Assembly (NCBI GenBank): GCA_023091665.1
Contig: JALJCQ010000009.1
Coordinates: forward strand, 1,736,001 to 1,800,000
Origin: Pythium myriotylum
Taxonomy: Eukaryota; Oomycota; Peronosporomycetes; Pythiales; Pythiaceae
DNA: 64,000 nucleotides
Direction: 5' to 3'
In this document: positions 51,069 through 60,920 of the stretch, piece by piece
Numbering within the stretch: position 1 is the first letter of the stretch
Layout of the letters: each line of letters opens with the position of its first letter
The notes under the pieces: generated by a model
Seen by the model: only the letters and a program-made list of their open reading frames with translations
The model's database searches: none
What the model was told of the DNA's origin: nothing
Program-made: the position numbers and the translations under genes

Positions 51069-53012
51069 CTACGACTGATCCGCGTCGGCGTCAAGCGTCT
51101 TGGCACTGTCTTCGCGAGGCTTCATGGCCGGGAACATAATCACCTCCTACAGTAAACCGCGAGGTCAAAATACGTACAAACGTCTCTACAGAAAGTAGCC
51201 CTCGTACTCGAATGTGGTGCTTGGCAGTCAACAGCATCACCAGACGATCGATACCCATACCAAAGCCACCAGTTGGCGGAAGACCGTACTCCAGGGCAGT
51301 GCAGAAGTCTTCGTCTTTACTGTGGGCCTCTTGATCACCACGTTGCTGGTCCGCCGCCTGTGCCGCAAATCGTTCTCGCTGATCGAAGGGATCGTTCAGT
51401 TCCGTGTATGCGTTACAAAGCTCTTTGCCAGCGACGAACAACTCGAATCGTTCGGTGACTCCATGTTGTTCACGATGGGCCTTGGCTAACGGACTCATGC
51501 ATTGTGGGTGGTTGTACAGGAAGGTTGGGTGGAGGCACATAGGTTCGATGAAGTGCGAGATAAGCTTGTCCACAAGACGTGGCGCGGTGTGAGGTGGGGA
51601 GCATTCAACTCCATGCCGTTTGCAAAGAGCAAGTAGCTCCGAGATAGAATCTACAGACAGCAAGGTCAGAGTAGAACTTATTCAGTCGACGACGACATCG
51701 TCTTGCGCACCTGCTCCTTCCATGTCGGGAAGGCGCTCCTTCAAGCACTCCTCGATTGTCTCCTTAATAGGAAGCCTCCGAAACGGAGGAGTAAAGTCAA
51801 TCTCCACGCATTCAATCGCCGAGTCATCGGCTTGGTCAGAACCAGTTGGAGATTCTCTGATGACATCTGACCTGTCTATAGGGTACTGCACCTTCATAGA
51901 TCCCGTAATGTCCTGGACAAGTTCAGATAGCAATTCCTCTGTCGTGTCCATTAGCTGGTAATAATCAGCATATGCCTGGTAAAACTCGACCATCGTGAAC
52001 TCAGGGTTGTGAGTTGCATCAATGCCTTCGTTCCGAAACACCTTCCCCAACTCAAAAACACGGTCGAAACCACCAATCACGAGCTGCTTGAGGAAGAGTT
52101 CAGGAGCAATTCGAAGGTAAAGGTCTTTGCCCAGCGCTCGCGAACGGGTCACAAAGGGCTGAGCAGCGGCGCCACCTGCAGCGGTGAAGAGCATCGGTGT
52201 CTCCACTTCCAGAAAACCACGGTCTTCGAGGTACCGACGGACACCACGAACCACTCGAGCGCGCGTCTCAAAGATTGGCCGAACCTCTGGGTTTGACAGC
52301 AAATCGAGATACTTCTGACGGAAGCGGATCTCCTATCAAAGAAATCACATTGAGCCAAGAAATTCATCGGAGAATCGACGACACAGCATTGACGCACGGG
52401 CTCTTTGATGCCATACTTGGAGTTGGGCAAAGGCTGAATGCATGGAGCTAACACTTCAATCTCTCGTGGGATGATGCTGAGCTCACCCTTCCCCGACTTA
52501 CCCGGGAATCCACGGACACCTACGATCACGTCGATTAGCTTTTTCATCGACTACAAACGGATTGATTTTCGCGACGACTTGCCAATAATATCCCCACGGC
52601 GAAGGGACTCGTGGACGCGCTCGAATTCGTCTTTGACCGCGTCGCCGTCTGGGCTGTCGGTGCGACCGTGAAAATGCTTGAGCTCGGAGAGGACCTGGAT
52701 GCGGGTGCCATCGCTCTCCAAATCCAGAAAGACGAGCTTCTTGCTAGCCGCGCGGATCGACATGATGCGCCCGGCGACGCTCACAGCTTCGTCTTCGTTT
52801 CGCGCCTTTGCAGGCAGGCCAGCGTACTTGCGCTGGTACTCGTGGAGGGTCATGGACACTGGGAACGCGTGCGGGTACCTCTGGAACTTGGGGATGCCAT
52901 CGAAGCGCGCAAAGGCCTCTGACGCAGAGCCGCTCTCGAGCGTCGAGAGGCCTCGGCGGGGCCCAGGCGCTCGCTGGAGCCAGCGGCGCAGAGCGGTCGT
53001 CGAGCGGAGCAT
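51069..53012 (-). CDS. KARS: Lysyl-tRNA synthetase, class II, organellar-type leader
   Basis: Five exons, 53012-52583, 52519-52398, 52332-51711, 51650-51208 and 51146-51069, give 564 aa. The enzyme charges tRNA-Lys. The anticodon-binding OB fold ([20 protein letters not shown]) and the catalytic core are clear: [17 protein letters not shown], motif 2 [25 protein letters not shown] and motif 3 [14 protein letters not shown], ending [10 protein letters not shown]. The N-terminus ([20 protein letters not shown]) looks like a mitochondrial leader. The first intron uses a GC donor (GCAAGT) with a normal TAG acceptor; no GT site nearby keeps the [15 protein letters not shown] frame. Divergent from SCFD2 over 135 bp. 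Confidence 0.9.
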
Positions 53013-53147
53013 TGCGGATCTCCGAGTGTTGCCTCCACAGAAGCCATCCGTCGGAGTGATGGTGGGGTCGGGTCTGTACCCCATGGGTGGTACCTCCGAG
53101 TCAACTTAATCGGGTCGGTCCCTCAGAATCACGCCACGCATCCGACG

Positions 53148-56100
53148 ATGGCGGTGGTGAACCTCGCCGACGAGATCGCGGCCAGCGTTCTGCAGCACGC
53201 CGAGCGTCTGCGCGGCGCCGTGGTGGCCGCGGATGCCGGCGCCGTCGAGTCGCTCCGCTGGGCGGGCGCGCTGCCCATCCTGCTGCGAGATCTCGGCGTG
53301 GCGCGGGTTCTCTCGACGGCGGCGCTCTGGCGCGCGGCGGACCAAGGACCGCAGGCGCTCTCGGCTCTGCTGCAACCCGCGCCGGCGTGGCAGCCGGAAG
53401 AGCAGCAAGCGGAGGGAGCGGGAAACGACTTTATCGACCATCTCGTAGTGCTGGTCTCGGGCTTCTTGTGGGAGTACGAGACCCAGCTTCAACATCTCTT
53501 GAACATGGGCGTCGTGCGCCGTCTCACTGTGTGCAGCAGCCTCTCTGAGCGCGCGCACGAGTGCTACGACTTCGGAGATCGGCATTCGCCACAAAAAATG
53601 GTGTTTGAGACGTTTGCAGCCACCTTGGCCGCGCACAACTCGTTCCAACCTCGAGACTGCGCTACTTCAGTCCCTAGCCCGCGGAGAAAGCTCTCGGCAG
53701 ACCAGGGTCGCGGTTCTGATGATGAATGGGGTTGGGGGGATGATGGTGGCCTCGATAAGGAGGAGGATGAAGATGAACTTGTTCCTCAACACCACGGAAA
53801 AGTCCGAGTCGAAGGAGAAGTTGCTGTTGTTCACATGGCTCTAAACTACGCACCACTCCTCCACTCGAAAGGACCACAATTCAGCGATGAGCCATCGCTG
53901 TTCGTGCTCTCTCACCCGATATGTGCGACTGCATTTCCGCTTCTGCTCTCGCGTGTCATGCGGTACCACCAGCACAATCTTGACGAACAATGGGCGCGGG
54001 GAATCGGTGGGACGTCGTCGATGACTCAACCGCTACCGGCGTATTCACACGTGAAAGAAGTGCTACCTGATCACATTCCGAGCCAGTTTCGCCGCACACT
54101 GAAGCTGGTCGCGTATGCTCTCGGAGAGCTCCTCGTCCAAGCAGGGCTTGACACCAAAGATCGAATCTACGCCATGGGAAATACTTCGGTTAAGATTGGG
54201 CACACATTGGTATTAGCACCAGCTGCTCGATTGACCTATGGAAGAGGACTGAACTGGATATGTGTTTCGGCTTTAGCTCAAGATTCTGAACGATCTTCAA
54301 GAGGACCTAACGACCCATGCAGTCCAATCCCACCAGGCGGCCACAGTGATCCTTGTCGATCGGTCAGTACACCTCCATAAAAGCAGATCTGCACAAGCTC
54401 GTCTAACGTAATATCTTCCATAACAGGACGGGTGATCTCGCTTCTCCGTGCTCGTTTGGTGTGTCTCTACTTGACCGTATTCTTGCGCTATTACCTCAAT
54501 CTCCGCACAACCCAGACGAGTCTACGTCCTCGACGGTCAGTAGGATGTGTGTTTTTTTTGTTTTCTGTTCTCATCGCCTTGACATTGATGTTTAGAATCG
54601 CAAGGGGCTCCATGTGACGGAAATCTTCCCGCTCCATGGGTCGGAGCCATCTCCACTTTCGGTAACCCTTCCAGTTGGATCTGGCCAGATCGAGTCATAT
54701 TTGCCATCTTCATTCGTCGGTTCGGTCAAGTGGAAGGGAGGTGCGACTCTGTGCCATCCTCGAGCTTCCCATGGCATGAGCGCATTCCGCTCTCTCGCTT
54801 TCAGACCAGCAAAATTGGCATTACGGGATCTTGACAAGCGCCTTCAGGAAGTTGAGAAAGAATTGGTGATGCAGCATAGAATCCCAAGAAGTGGATCTGC
54901 CAGAAGACCGGGGGAGAAAGGTCCAAGCACTCGCGGACGCGATGTCGTGATGCGCCGCATGGCCAAAATTCTTGAAGCTGGCGAGCCTACAAATCATGAA
55001 CATAGCTCGCTGATTGAGCTTGGTATCATTGTTCTCGAAACTCTAGAGCGAATGGAACATGCTCAGACCGAGTGGGACAGCTGTCGGGAACGGGTCACTC
55101 GGCATGTCCAGTTGCGAAGACAGGGTGGTGGAGAATGGATCCTCCCGGAACTGGCGGACACAGTTCAGCGACAGTTCTCTTCAAAAAGCACATCATCTAC
55201 ATCGGGGACACCTCAAGGGACGGCGAGAATCAAAGTTGACAGCTTACTCGCCTTACTAGTTCACGCATACGCGCTCTCCTCGGGCAGCCCAATCGAAGAT
55301 TATTCGATTCAGCTGATCAAGAGCGTTTTGGGAGAAAGTATTCTTGAGGTGCGTAAACTATTAGGAAGGCAGAACACAGTGCCCGTCTATGACAGCCTTT
55401 CTCTTTACTAGAGTGCGGTATGCGAACCAAGCGCTATCCAGAACCTCTTTCCCGAATTGCTTGCCAACCTCCAAAGTTATGTTAGTTCGCACGAGATTGC
55501 TGCCGCGTCCCCGAAATTCAATGTGGGTAATGGAGATGATGAAGACTGGGACTGGAACGAAAGCAACAGCCCAAAACCAACCCGCTCCAACACTAAGCCA
55601 TCTTACGATGATGACTACGATCGACTCCAAGCTCGAGAGATCGTTGACACTTTCATTGACCGAATCCTTTCGCCTCTAAAGGTACGAAAAATAATGACTC
55701 GATAGCGCATGGCGCTTTTAACGAACGTTTCCTATGGCTACTAGGAGTGCGGTCAGCTATTTGCCAAGCAGCACGATATCGAATACCAGAATTTATCTGG
55801 AGACGGTGGTGACAACGTTCTGCCGAGGTCGCTGCTGGCTCAATTGTGTGGTTCTCTGACTTCGTCTGGGTCGTTACCTTCTCGTGGATCAATGGAAGAA
55901 CTTGAGCACATCGTTGACGCATCTGAACAACTTACAAGAGCCGGGATCGATCTGCTCAAGAGTGGCTTTAGTCGGTTTGGGTTCGGAGGAACTGGTAGCT
56001 CGTCTGGAGCAGAGGCTGGAAGTGGCGGTCTAATGGGAGACTCGAAGATTCTCCTTGTTTTCGTTGTTGGAGGCGTCACATTTGAAGAGGTTCAAGAAGT

Positions 56101-56197
56101 CAAGACTACAATTGAAGGGATTGATGGCTATCAAGTCATTATCGGTGGAACAACGATCACCAACAGTGATATCATATTAGAACAGCTTTTTAGATGA
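53148..56197 (+). CDS. SCFD2: SM-family vesicle fusion protein, SCFD2-like
   Basis: Six exons, 53148-54209, 54277-54362, 54427-54535, 54596-55348, 55412-55681 and 55745-56197, give 910 aa with all phases consistent. It looks like a Sec1/Munc18-family protein: DFIDHLVVLVSGFLWEYE and ATVILVDRTGDLASPCSFG (the SM ILVDR-D motif) in the first half, IKVDSLLALLVHAYALSSG in the middle and ILLVFVVGGVTFEEVQEVK near the end. The last is the typical SM domain 2 strand. SM proteins clasp SNARE complexes to promote membrane fusion. The closest match by feel is Sec1 family domain-containing 2 rather than Sly1, but it is longer than animal SCFD2 (about 680) owing to acidic and Ser-rich inserts. Confidence 0.68.
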
Positions 56198-56458
56198 GGT
56201 GTGGGTCGTTTTTGAGTACTTGCCCTCGCTTGCAGCATTCTGGGTTATAGCTTTTGTGCGGCCATCGTGTAGTGAGCCCCAACTTGGCGTAGTCCAGCTT
56301 GCAACTCGATGTTGATATCATACAAAACGCTTGGGAATACTACTCTCCTCCCTATTATCAAGATTGAACGCGTAATTGATACTGTACTTTTGCTGATCGT
56401 CTTTACCAGTTATCTCCTTTGGAACCTGAGGTTCCGAAGACATTAAGCGAGTGCCCCA

Positions 56459-59400
56459 CTATGTACTGAAAGACTGGTCGATCCGTTCTCTAGCCGCAAG
56501 CTGTGCGAGGACAAAAACAAAATCGTCCTTGATTAAAACTGTCTCGGTTGATGGCCCAGTGGCAACATATGGTAAGCTGAATGGCACGCCTGTTCCTCGA
56601 TAGAGTGCGATTGCCACTACTTGCTCGCAGACAAGGAGGTGCCGAAACAAGTCCCCGAAACTCCTGGCTACAAACTCGTTCGGAACCGGTATCTGGATAA
56701 TGGAACTTGCAGCAACAATATCGCCGTAAGACTTGACTGACGTGCCATTATATGCATCCCCCTCCTCGTCTCTGTTGTCATCGTCATTTTCATTGCCAAA
56801 ATCATCATCTTCATCGCCGTCATCATCATCACAATCATCGTCGTCGTCATCATCATCACTACTATCATCGACACCACGACCACAAGCATCACCGTTGTAG
56901 CCAACGTCAGATGTGAAATCTTCCACGTCAGTACCACAAACTAATCGACTTTTGTAAGTCAATTTACTCGTAGAGTTTTGGCGCGTGTGTGAACGACCGT
57001 TTTCCGTAAAAAGTAATGAGTATATGAAGCGGATGAGGTCTGGGGTGAAGTAACTTTGGCATAACATGTTGTCGAAGATATCGTCGGAGAATCCATATCC
57101 AGCGGCAAAAAATGGCAGCAGAGTAGTTCCAGTTGCATCAAACGAGGCTGACCGATTCGTAGTTGCATCTTGCTGTCTGATAGTTGAGTGGCGTACTTGG
57201 AGAGTCTTTCGCAACTTAAGAGACTTTGTCAAACTGGAAATATCGTCTGCTCCATTGCGAACCATTTGTTGGATCAGCCTCTTCGTCCACGCTCGTCCCT
57301 TTCGTGGTTCTTTCTGATGAACTTGCCTCTTGCGGAGAATAGAGTTTAGTTTTTGGCGTTGGAGATACGATCGGACTGTGCGTTTAGACAAGGCTGAGTC
57401 GAGGATTTTCATTGTCCTCGGCATAGTCAACTCCACAATCGGCATGAGCCCACTAGTGGCATCAGCCCCAATTTCAGATTGAATACTCAGGATCGCGAGA
57501 TAATGGAAAATGGTTTGCGCATCCACCGTTTCGCCATCAAGTTGCGTGATTGAAGACCTGTCGGACAGCAACACACATCGTGCCGCACGCAGTATGTTAG
57601 CACGGATGAATTCCGACTTCGAGTTTGTATGCTTCGCTGTCATGAGGAAGACGTCGTCGTATCTTTGCAGAACTTTGCATGCACCTGACACATTCGCTGT
57701 ACTTGCCCAAGAAAGAAAGAGGATCGTGTGGTAGTCTCGACGGCCTGGGTTGATGTGACGAAGGCGGAGGAGTTTGAGAAAAGCATACAGGGTATCCGGC
57801 TCAAGATCACTCACGATAATGATATGATTCGTGATAGGTTGCTGTGTGACTGGGTGGACAGCTTCCTCCAGCAGAACACTTCTTTGGTCTCGACGTCGAT
57901 AGGTGCGAAAGTTCAGTTTTGGTGTTACCTCTTCCACTTGAATAGGAGGGACCGACGTTTCTGGGATTTCTTGAATTTTAACGGGTTCTGGAAGTGAGTG
58001 GCCTTCACTCAGCCAGTGGTTCACGTGTTGCGATATCGAAATCGTGTGGGTCAACCTCTTGCTTTCGCTGAAGACATAGACGATCTGACCTTGAGCCATT
58101 CGGACGTCGTGCCCCGGATTCATATACATTCGTGAGGATCTGCCTCGCTTAGTACCGATTGGAGTCACAGGTGACCCATGACATGTGACAGGTCTTATTG
58201 GATGCAAATTCAGCGTCGGTAGTTGATGATCAATGTACGGTGAGAGAGTTGCTGCATCCGAATCCATGGATAGATTGAGCGAGGTTTTGGCGGATGGATC
58301 AAACACTCCCATCAGAATCACTTCGCCTCTGAAGCAATCGTATAGCAGTTCACATGCTTGAGCAAATGACAACCCATGGAAAATCGGGGGAAGCTTCGTC
58401 GCATACACTTCCATTGCCACGCCTTCTATATACTCTTTCTCCCATCCTTTCTGAGCGATCGTACCAGAGGTTGACATCGATGACGATCGAAAGAGATTGC
58501 TAACTAGCGTAACTAGTCCAGGACAGAGACAGCTCTTGGCCATCAAACGCAGCTTGATCTCATTGATGCAAAGAACGTGATCTGCATCGACTTCACTGAC
58601 GTAGTCATTATAAGACGAACTCACCATTTGGGTGTAAATTTCTAGATAAGCGTTGTAGTTACGGATGGCAAGCAGTCTAAGGACCGTCTCGGCGTCGATC
58701 TTGTGCACTTCGTTACTTGATCTTGGAACCAATACGAAGCAAGCGCGTGCTGCATCGGCCCCAACTCGGCACAGATCCTCTTCTGACATCACCGATCCTT
58801 TGATATAGGTCACTCGATTCTGGAGTAGTCGGTGGTCAAGCAGATTTACAATCCCTTCACTGGGTTCGTCAGGTCCCATGAGGACGCATGGAGGATCTGT
58901 GAGGGGCTCGTTGAATGATGACTCTACTCTACGGATGTGAACAACCTGTCGGTCTGGATGATACATCTCTTTGAAGAAATCGAGAAGGATGCGGGCGTCA
59001 GTGATGTGACCCACAACTAAGATGTGGGGATTCGCCGCCGAGGGATGATGGAACCGACGAAACTGTGATTGTAAACTCATGAGCTGTGTGAGTCGCGTCA
59101 CTTCAGCGGGGATAAGCGTAAATGCAAGAATGATGACGGCTACCGCTGCTGCTTTGCCATAGGGTGTGAGAGGGGTGATATCGCCGTAGCCGACAGTCGC
59201 CATCGTCACCATGAGAAAGTAGAGCGAGTCGCCGAATGTAATCTGAGGCTGACCAACATCGCGATTGGCGCTCTCAACAGCGTGGAAAACCCCTGCAGAG
59301 ATGAAGATGATGCATGTGATGAGTAAGACAATGGTGTGGATTCGTTTCTGCACTGCCGAAGTGGATCGAGACCCAGCCGCTCGAATCAACCTCGTCAACC

Positions 59401-59902
59401 GAAGTAGCCGAAGCACTCGAATGAAGCGCAGGAACGGGAACGAGTTCCCGACGCTCGAGTTTGTATTCCTGTCGTGGCGACTGAGGCGGTCGATCGCGGA
59501 CGGCAGAATGGTGACAATGTCCATGATCGACATGAAGCTGATGACGAACCACCAGCGGTTCTCCGCGACGTAGAAGTTGAGCAGGTAGTCAACGGAGAAG
59601 ACAATGAGCGCCGCGAGATCGAACGCGTCGGTATCGAACTCAGGATTATACGCCTGGACGACATATAGCGCGGACGCGACGACGGCGAAGGCCGTCTGGC
59701 CCAGCTCCCACGCGTAGCCGGCCGAGGAGACGCGCATCTTGAGCCGCACGCGCGTGCGCAGAGAGTAGTGCTTGGGGATGCCCTGGAAGAGCTCCCACGA
59801 GTCGTTGCCGAGCAGCAAGTGGCTCACGCGCGACGCCTCGGGCGCGGCGCTCGTGGCCATGCGCCGTGAGCGCTCGCGCTCGAACGGCGGCGGCGCAGCC
59901 AT
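56459..59902 (-). CDS. BK/Slo-like voltage-gated K+ channel with RCK domains
   Basis: One 1147-aa exon from ATG 59902. Membrane part: S1-S4 with an Arg-rich S4 (RFIRVLRLLRLTRLIRAAG, about 155-175), pore with TVGYGD selectivity filter (about 235) and S6. The cytosolic part has two tandem RCK (TrkA-N-like) domains: HILVVGHITDARILLDFF opens RCK1 and NHIIIVSDLEPDTLYAFL opens RCK2, as in calcium-activated BK channels. GDLFRHLLVCEQVVAIALYR near the end matches the BK C-terminus. A poly-Asp insert (about 1010-1045) lies downstream of the position of the animal calcium bowl, which is not evident. The frame stays open 237 codons upstream but overlaps a real opposite-strand gene, so that extension was dropped. 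Plasma or organellar membrane K+ efflux is the expected role. Confidence 0.88.
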   Translation of the reverse strand: MAAPPPFERERSRRMATSAAPEASRVSHLLLGNDSWELFQGIPKHYSLRTRVRLKMRVSSAGYAWELGQTAFAVVASALYVVQAYNPEFDTDAFDLAALIVFSVDYLLNFYVAENRWWFVISFMSIMDIVTILPSAIDRLSRHDRNTNSSVGNSFPFLRFIRVLRLLRLTRLIRAAGSRSTSAVQKRIHTIVLLITCIIFISAGVFHAVESANRDVGQPQITFGDSLYFLMVTMATVGYGDITPLTPYGKAAAVAVIILAFTLIPAEVTRLTQLMSLQSQFRRFHHPSAANPHILVVGHITDARILLDFFKEMYHPDRQVVHIRRVESSFNEPLTDPPCVLMGPDEPSEGIVNLLDHRLLQNRVTYIKGSVMSEEDLCRVGADAARACFVLVPRSSNEVHKIDAETVLRLLAIRNYNAYLEIYTQMVSSSYNDYVSEVDADHVLCINEIKLRLMAKSCLCPGLVTLVSNLFRSSSMSTSGTIAQKGWEKEYIEGVAMEVYATKLPPIFHGLSFAQACELLYDCFRGEVILMGVFDPSAKTSLNLSMDSDAATLSPYIDHQLPTLNLHPIRPVTCHGSPVTPIGTKRGRSSRMYMNPGHDVRMAQGQIVYVFSESKRLTHTISISQHVNHWLSEGHSLPEPVKIQEIPETSVPPIQVEEVTPKLNFRTYRRRDQRSVLLEEAVHPVTQQPITNHIIIVSDLEPDTLYAFLKLLRLRHINPGRRDYHTILFLSWASTANVSGACKVLQRYDDVFLMTAKHTNSKSEFIRANILRAARCVLLSDRSSITQLDGETVDAQTIFHYLAILSIQSEIGADATSGLMPIVELTMPRTMKILDSALSKRTVRSYLQRQKLNSILRKRQVHQKEPRKGRAWTKRLIQQMVRNGADDISSLTKSLKLRKTLQVRHSTIRQQDATTNRSASFDATGTTLLPFFAAGYGFSDDIFDNMLCQSYFTPDLIRFIYSLLFTENGRSHTRQNSTSKLTYKSRLVCGTDVEDFTSDVGYNGDACGRGVDDSSDDDDDDDDCDDDDGDEDDDFGNENDDDNRDEEGDAYNGTSVKSYGDIVAASSIIQIPVPNEFVARSFGDLFRHLLVCEQVVAIALYRGTGVPFSLPYVATGPSTETVLIKDDFVFVLAQLAARERIDQSFST
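56757..56880. repeat. Imperfect TCATCA/GAT repeat encoding poly-Asp
   Basis: Low-complexity stretch of TCATCATC/TCGTCG units within the channel gene. On the minus strand it encodes an Asp-rich tract with runs of up to eight Asp. Confidence 0.85.
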
Positions 59903-60119
59903 GGCGAGGACTGGGAGCTCGTCGGTGCACGGCCTTTCGCGGTCTCGCGGTCTCAAAAGACGGTCCACGTGTTTGCAAACTTCCAAAACACGAGTAGTCA
60001 GCGTGAAGGGTGACTTTAAGGGGGACCTCTTTCTCGGAAAACGTTGGTCGTATACACCTTGTTTTGGTAATTGATCGGAGTGCTCGTGATCGGCGCCGGC
60101 ACAACACAGGCCAAGCAAG

Positions 60120-60424
60120 ATGCGCAAGGAACAGAAGCTCGTGCTGGGCTTCGTGGGCACGGTCGTCGGCATCATCGGTGCGTCGCGCGTGGCGTCGCGT
60201 GGTGGGCTCACTCGGGGGCTGACGGTGCGCGAGAGACAGGCGTGCTCCACGTCTACATCCCGTTCTACAGCGAGCTCGGGCAGCAGGCCCAGGCGCGCGC
60301 CGGCATGCGAGCCAGTCGAGGCGAGACCGACGCTGCAAGCAAGCGCAGCGCGTCCATGTGGAAGAACATGGACCAGCGCAAGAAGGCCCAGGCAACGGCG
60401 CAAGGCAAAGAGGAAGAGGATTAA
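60120..60424 (+). CDS. Very small single-pass membrane protein (80 aa)
   Basis: Two exons, 60120-60177 and 60240-60424, with a 62-nt GTGCGT...ACAG intron, give 80 aa. The spliced protein begins MRKEQKLVLGFVGTVVGIIG and continues as one hydrophobic segment (residues 7-28), then a highly charged helix (QQAQARAGMRASRGETDAAS) and an acidic end (GKEEED). The layout resembles small mitochondrial inner-membrane or ER proteins, but no family was recognised. Unspliced, the frame becomes Arg/Ser-rich nonsense, which supports the intron. It diverges from the K+ channel (217 bp) and converges on the next gene (8 bp). Confidence 0.6.
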
Positions 60425-60432
60425 ATAGAGCC

Positions 60433-60881
60433 TCACTTTAGGATCTCGGACCGCAGACTCGCCCGGCGCTGGCCGCTCACGGGGCCGGCCACTTTCATCT
60501 CTTTCGTGATGGCTCGAACTTTCGCCGACACGCGCTTGGAGAGACTCTTGACGTCGCTGCTCGTGGAGTACCGACTCATGCCTTGCTGGATCTGTTGAGA
60601 AGGCATGATTCATAGGCCACGCAAATCCCAGCCAGGTAAGCGAGTCTTACCATGTACAGCTTCAGCACAGCTTGGTGTCTCGCGAGCTTCGAGACGGAGT
60701 GGATGCATAGGTTTGCAGCTGTCAGTACCTTTTTACCAAAGTAAGAGGCTGTCCCGTTCCGACCGAGGAAGAAGAACGGCGAATACAGATCTGGTGGGGC
60801 ACGCGGCGTTTCCTGCTCGAAGAATGACGATATCCATTGCACGATTGACGATGCAAACGACGTAGATAGGCTCGAGACCAT
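60433..60881 (-). CDS. Small hypothetical protein (129 aa)
   Basis: Two exons, 60881-60651 and 60591-60433 (59-nt intron with GTAAGA donor and CAACAG acceptor), give 129 aa. The N-terminal half has a moderately hydrophobic aromatic region (IVQWISSFF, LYSPFFFLG). The C-terminal half is basic and Ser-rich (SLSKRVSAKVRAITKEMKVA). No family was recognised. It is tightly packed: 8 bp from the convergent gene and 39 bp downstream of the stop of the 5'-nucleotidase on the same strand. Confidence 0.5.
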
Positions 60882-60920
60882 GGAGGAAGTCTCCTAAGCA
60901 ACATCTAGCGTCAATTCTTC

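Noticed and set aside
56757..56880. Poly-Asp tract as the BK calcium bowl
   Set aside because: It lies downstream of the position of the animal calcium bowl relative to the surrounding conserved blocks and looks like a repeat expansion.
59903..60613. 237-codon upstream extension of the K+ channel frame
   Set aside because: It overlaps the spliced small gene on the opposite strand, has no homology-like content, and a good ATG at 59902 precedes the conserved region.
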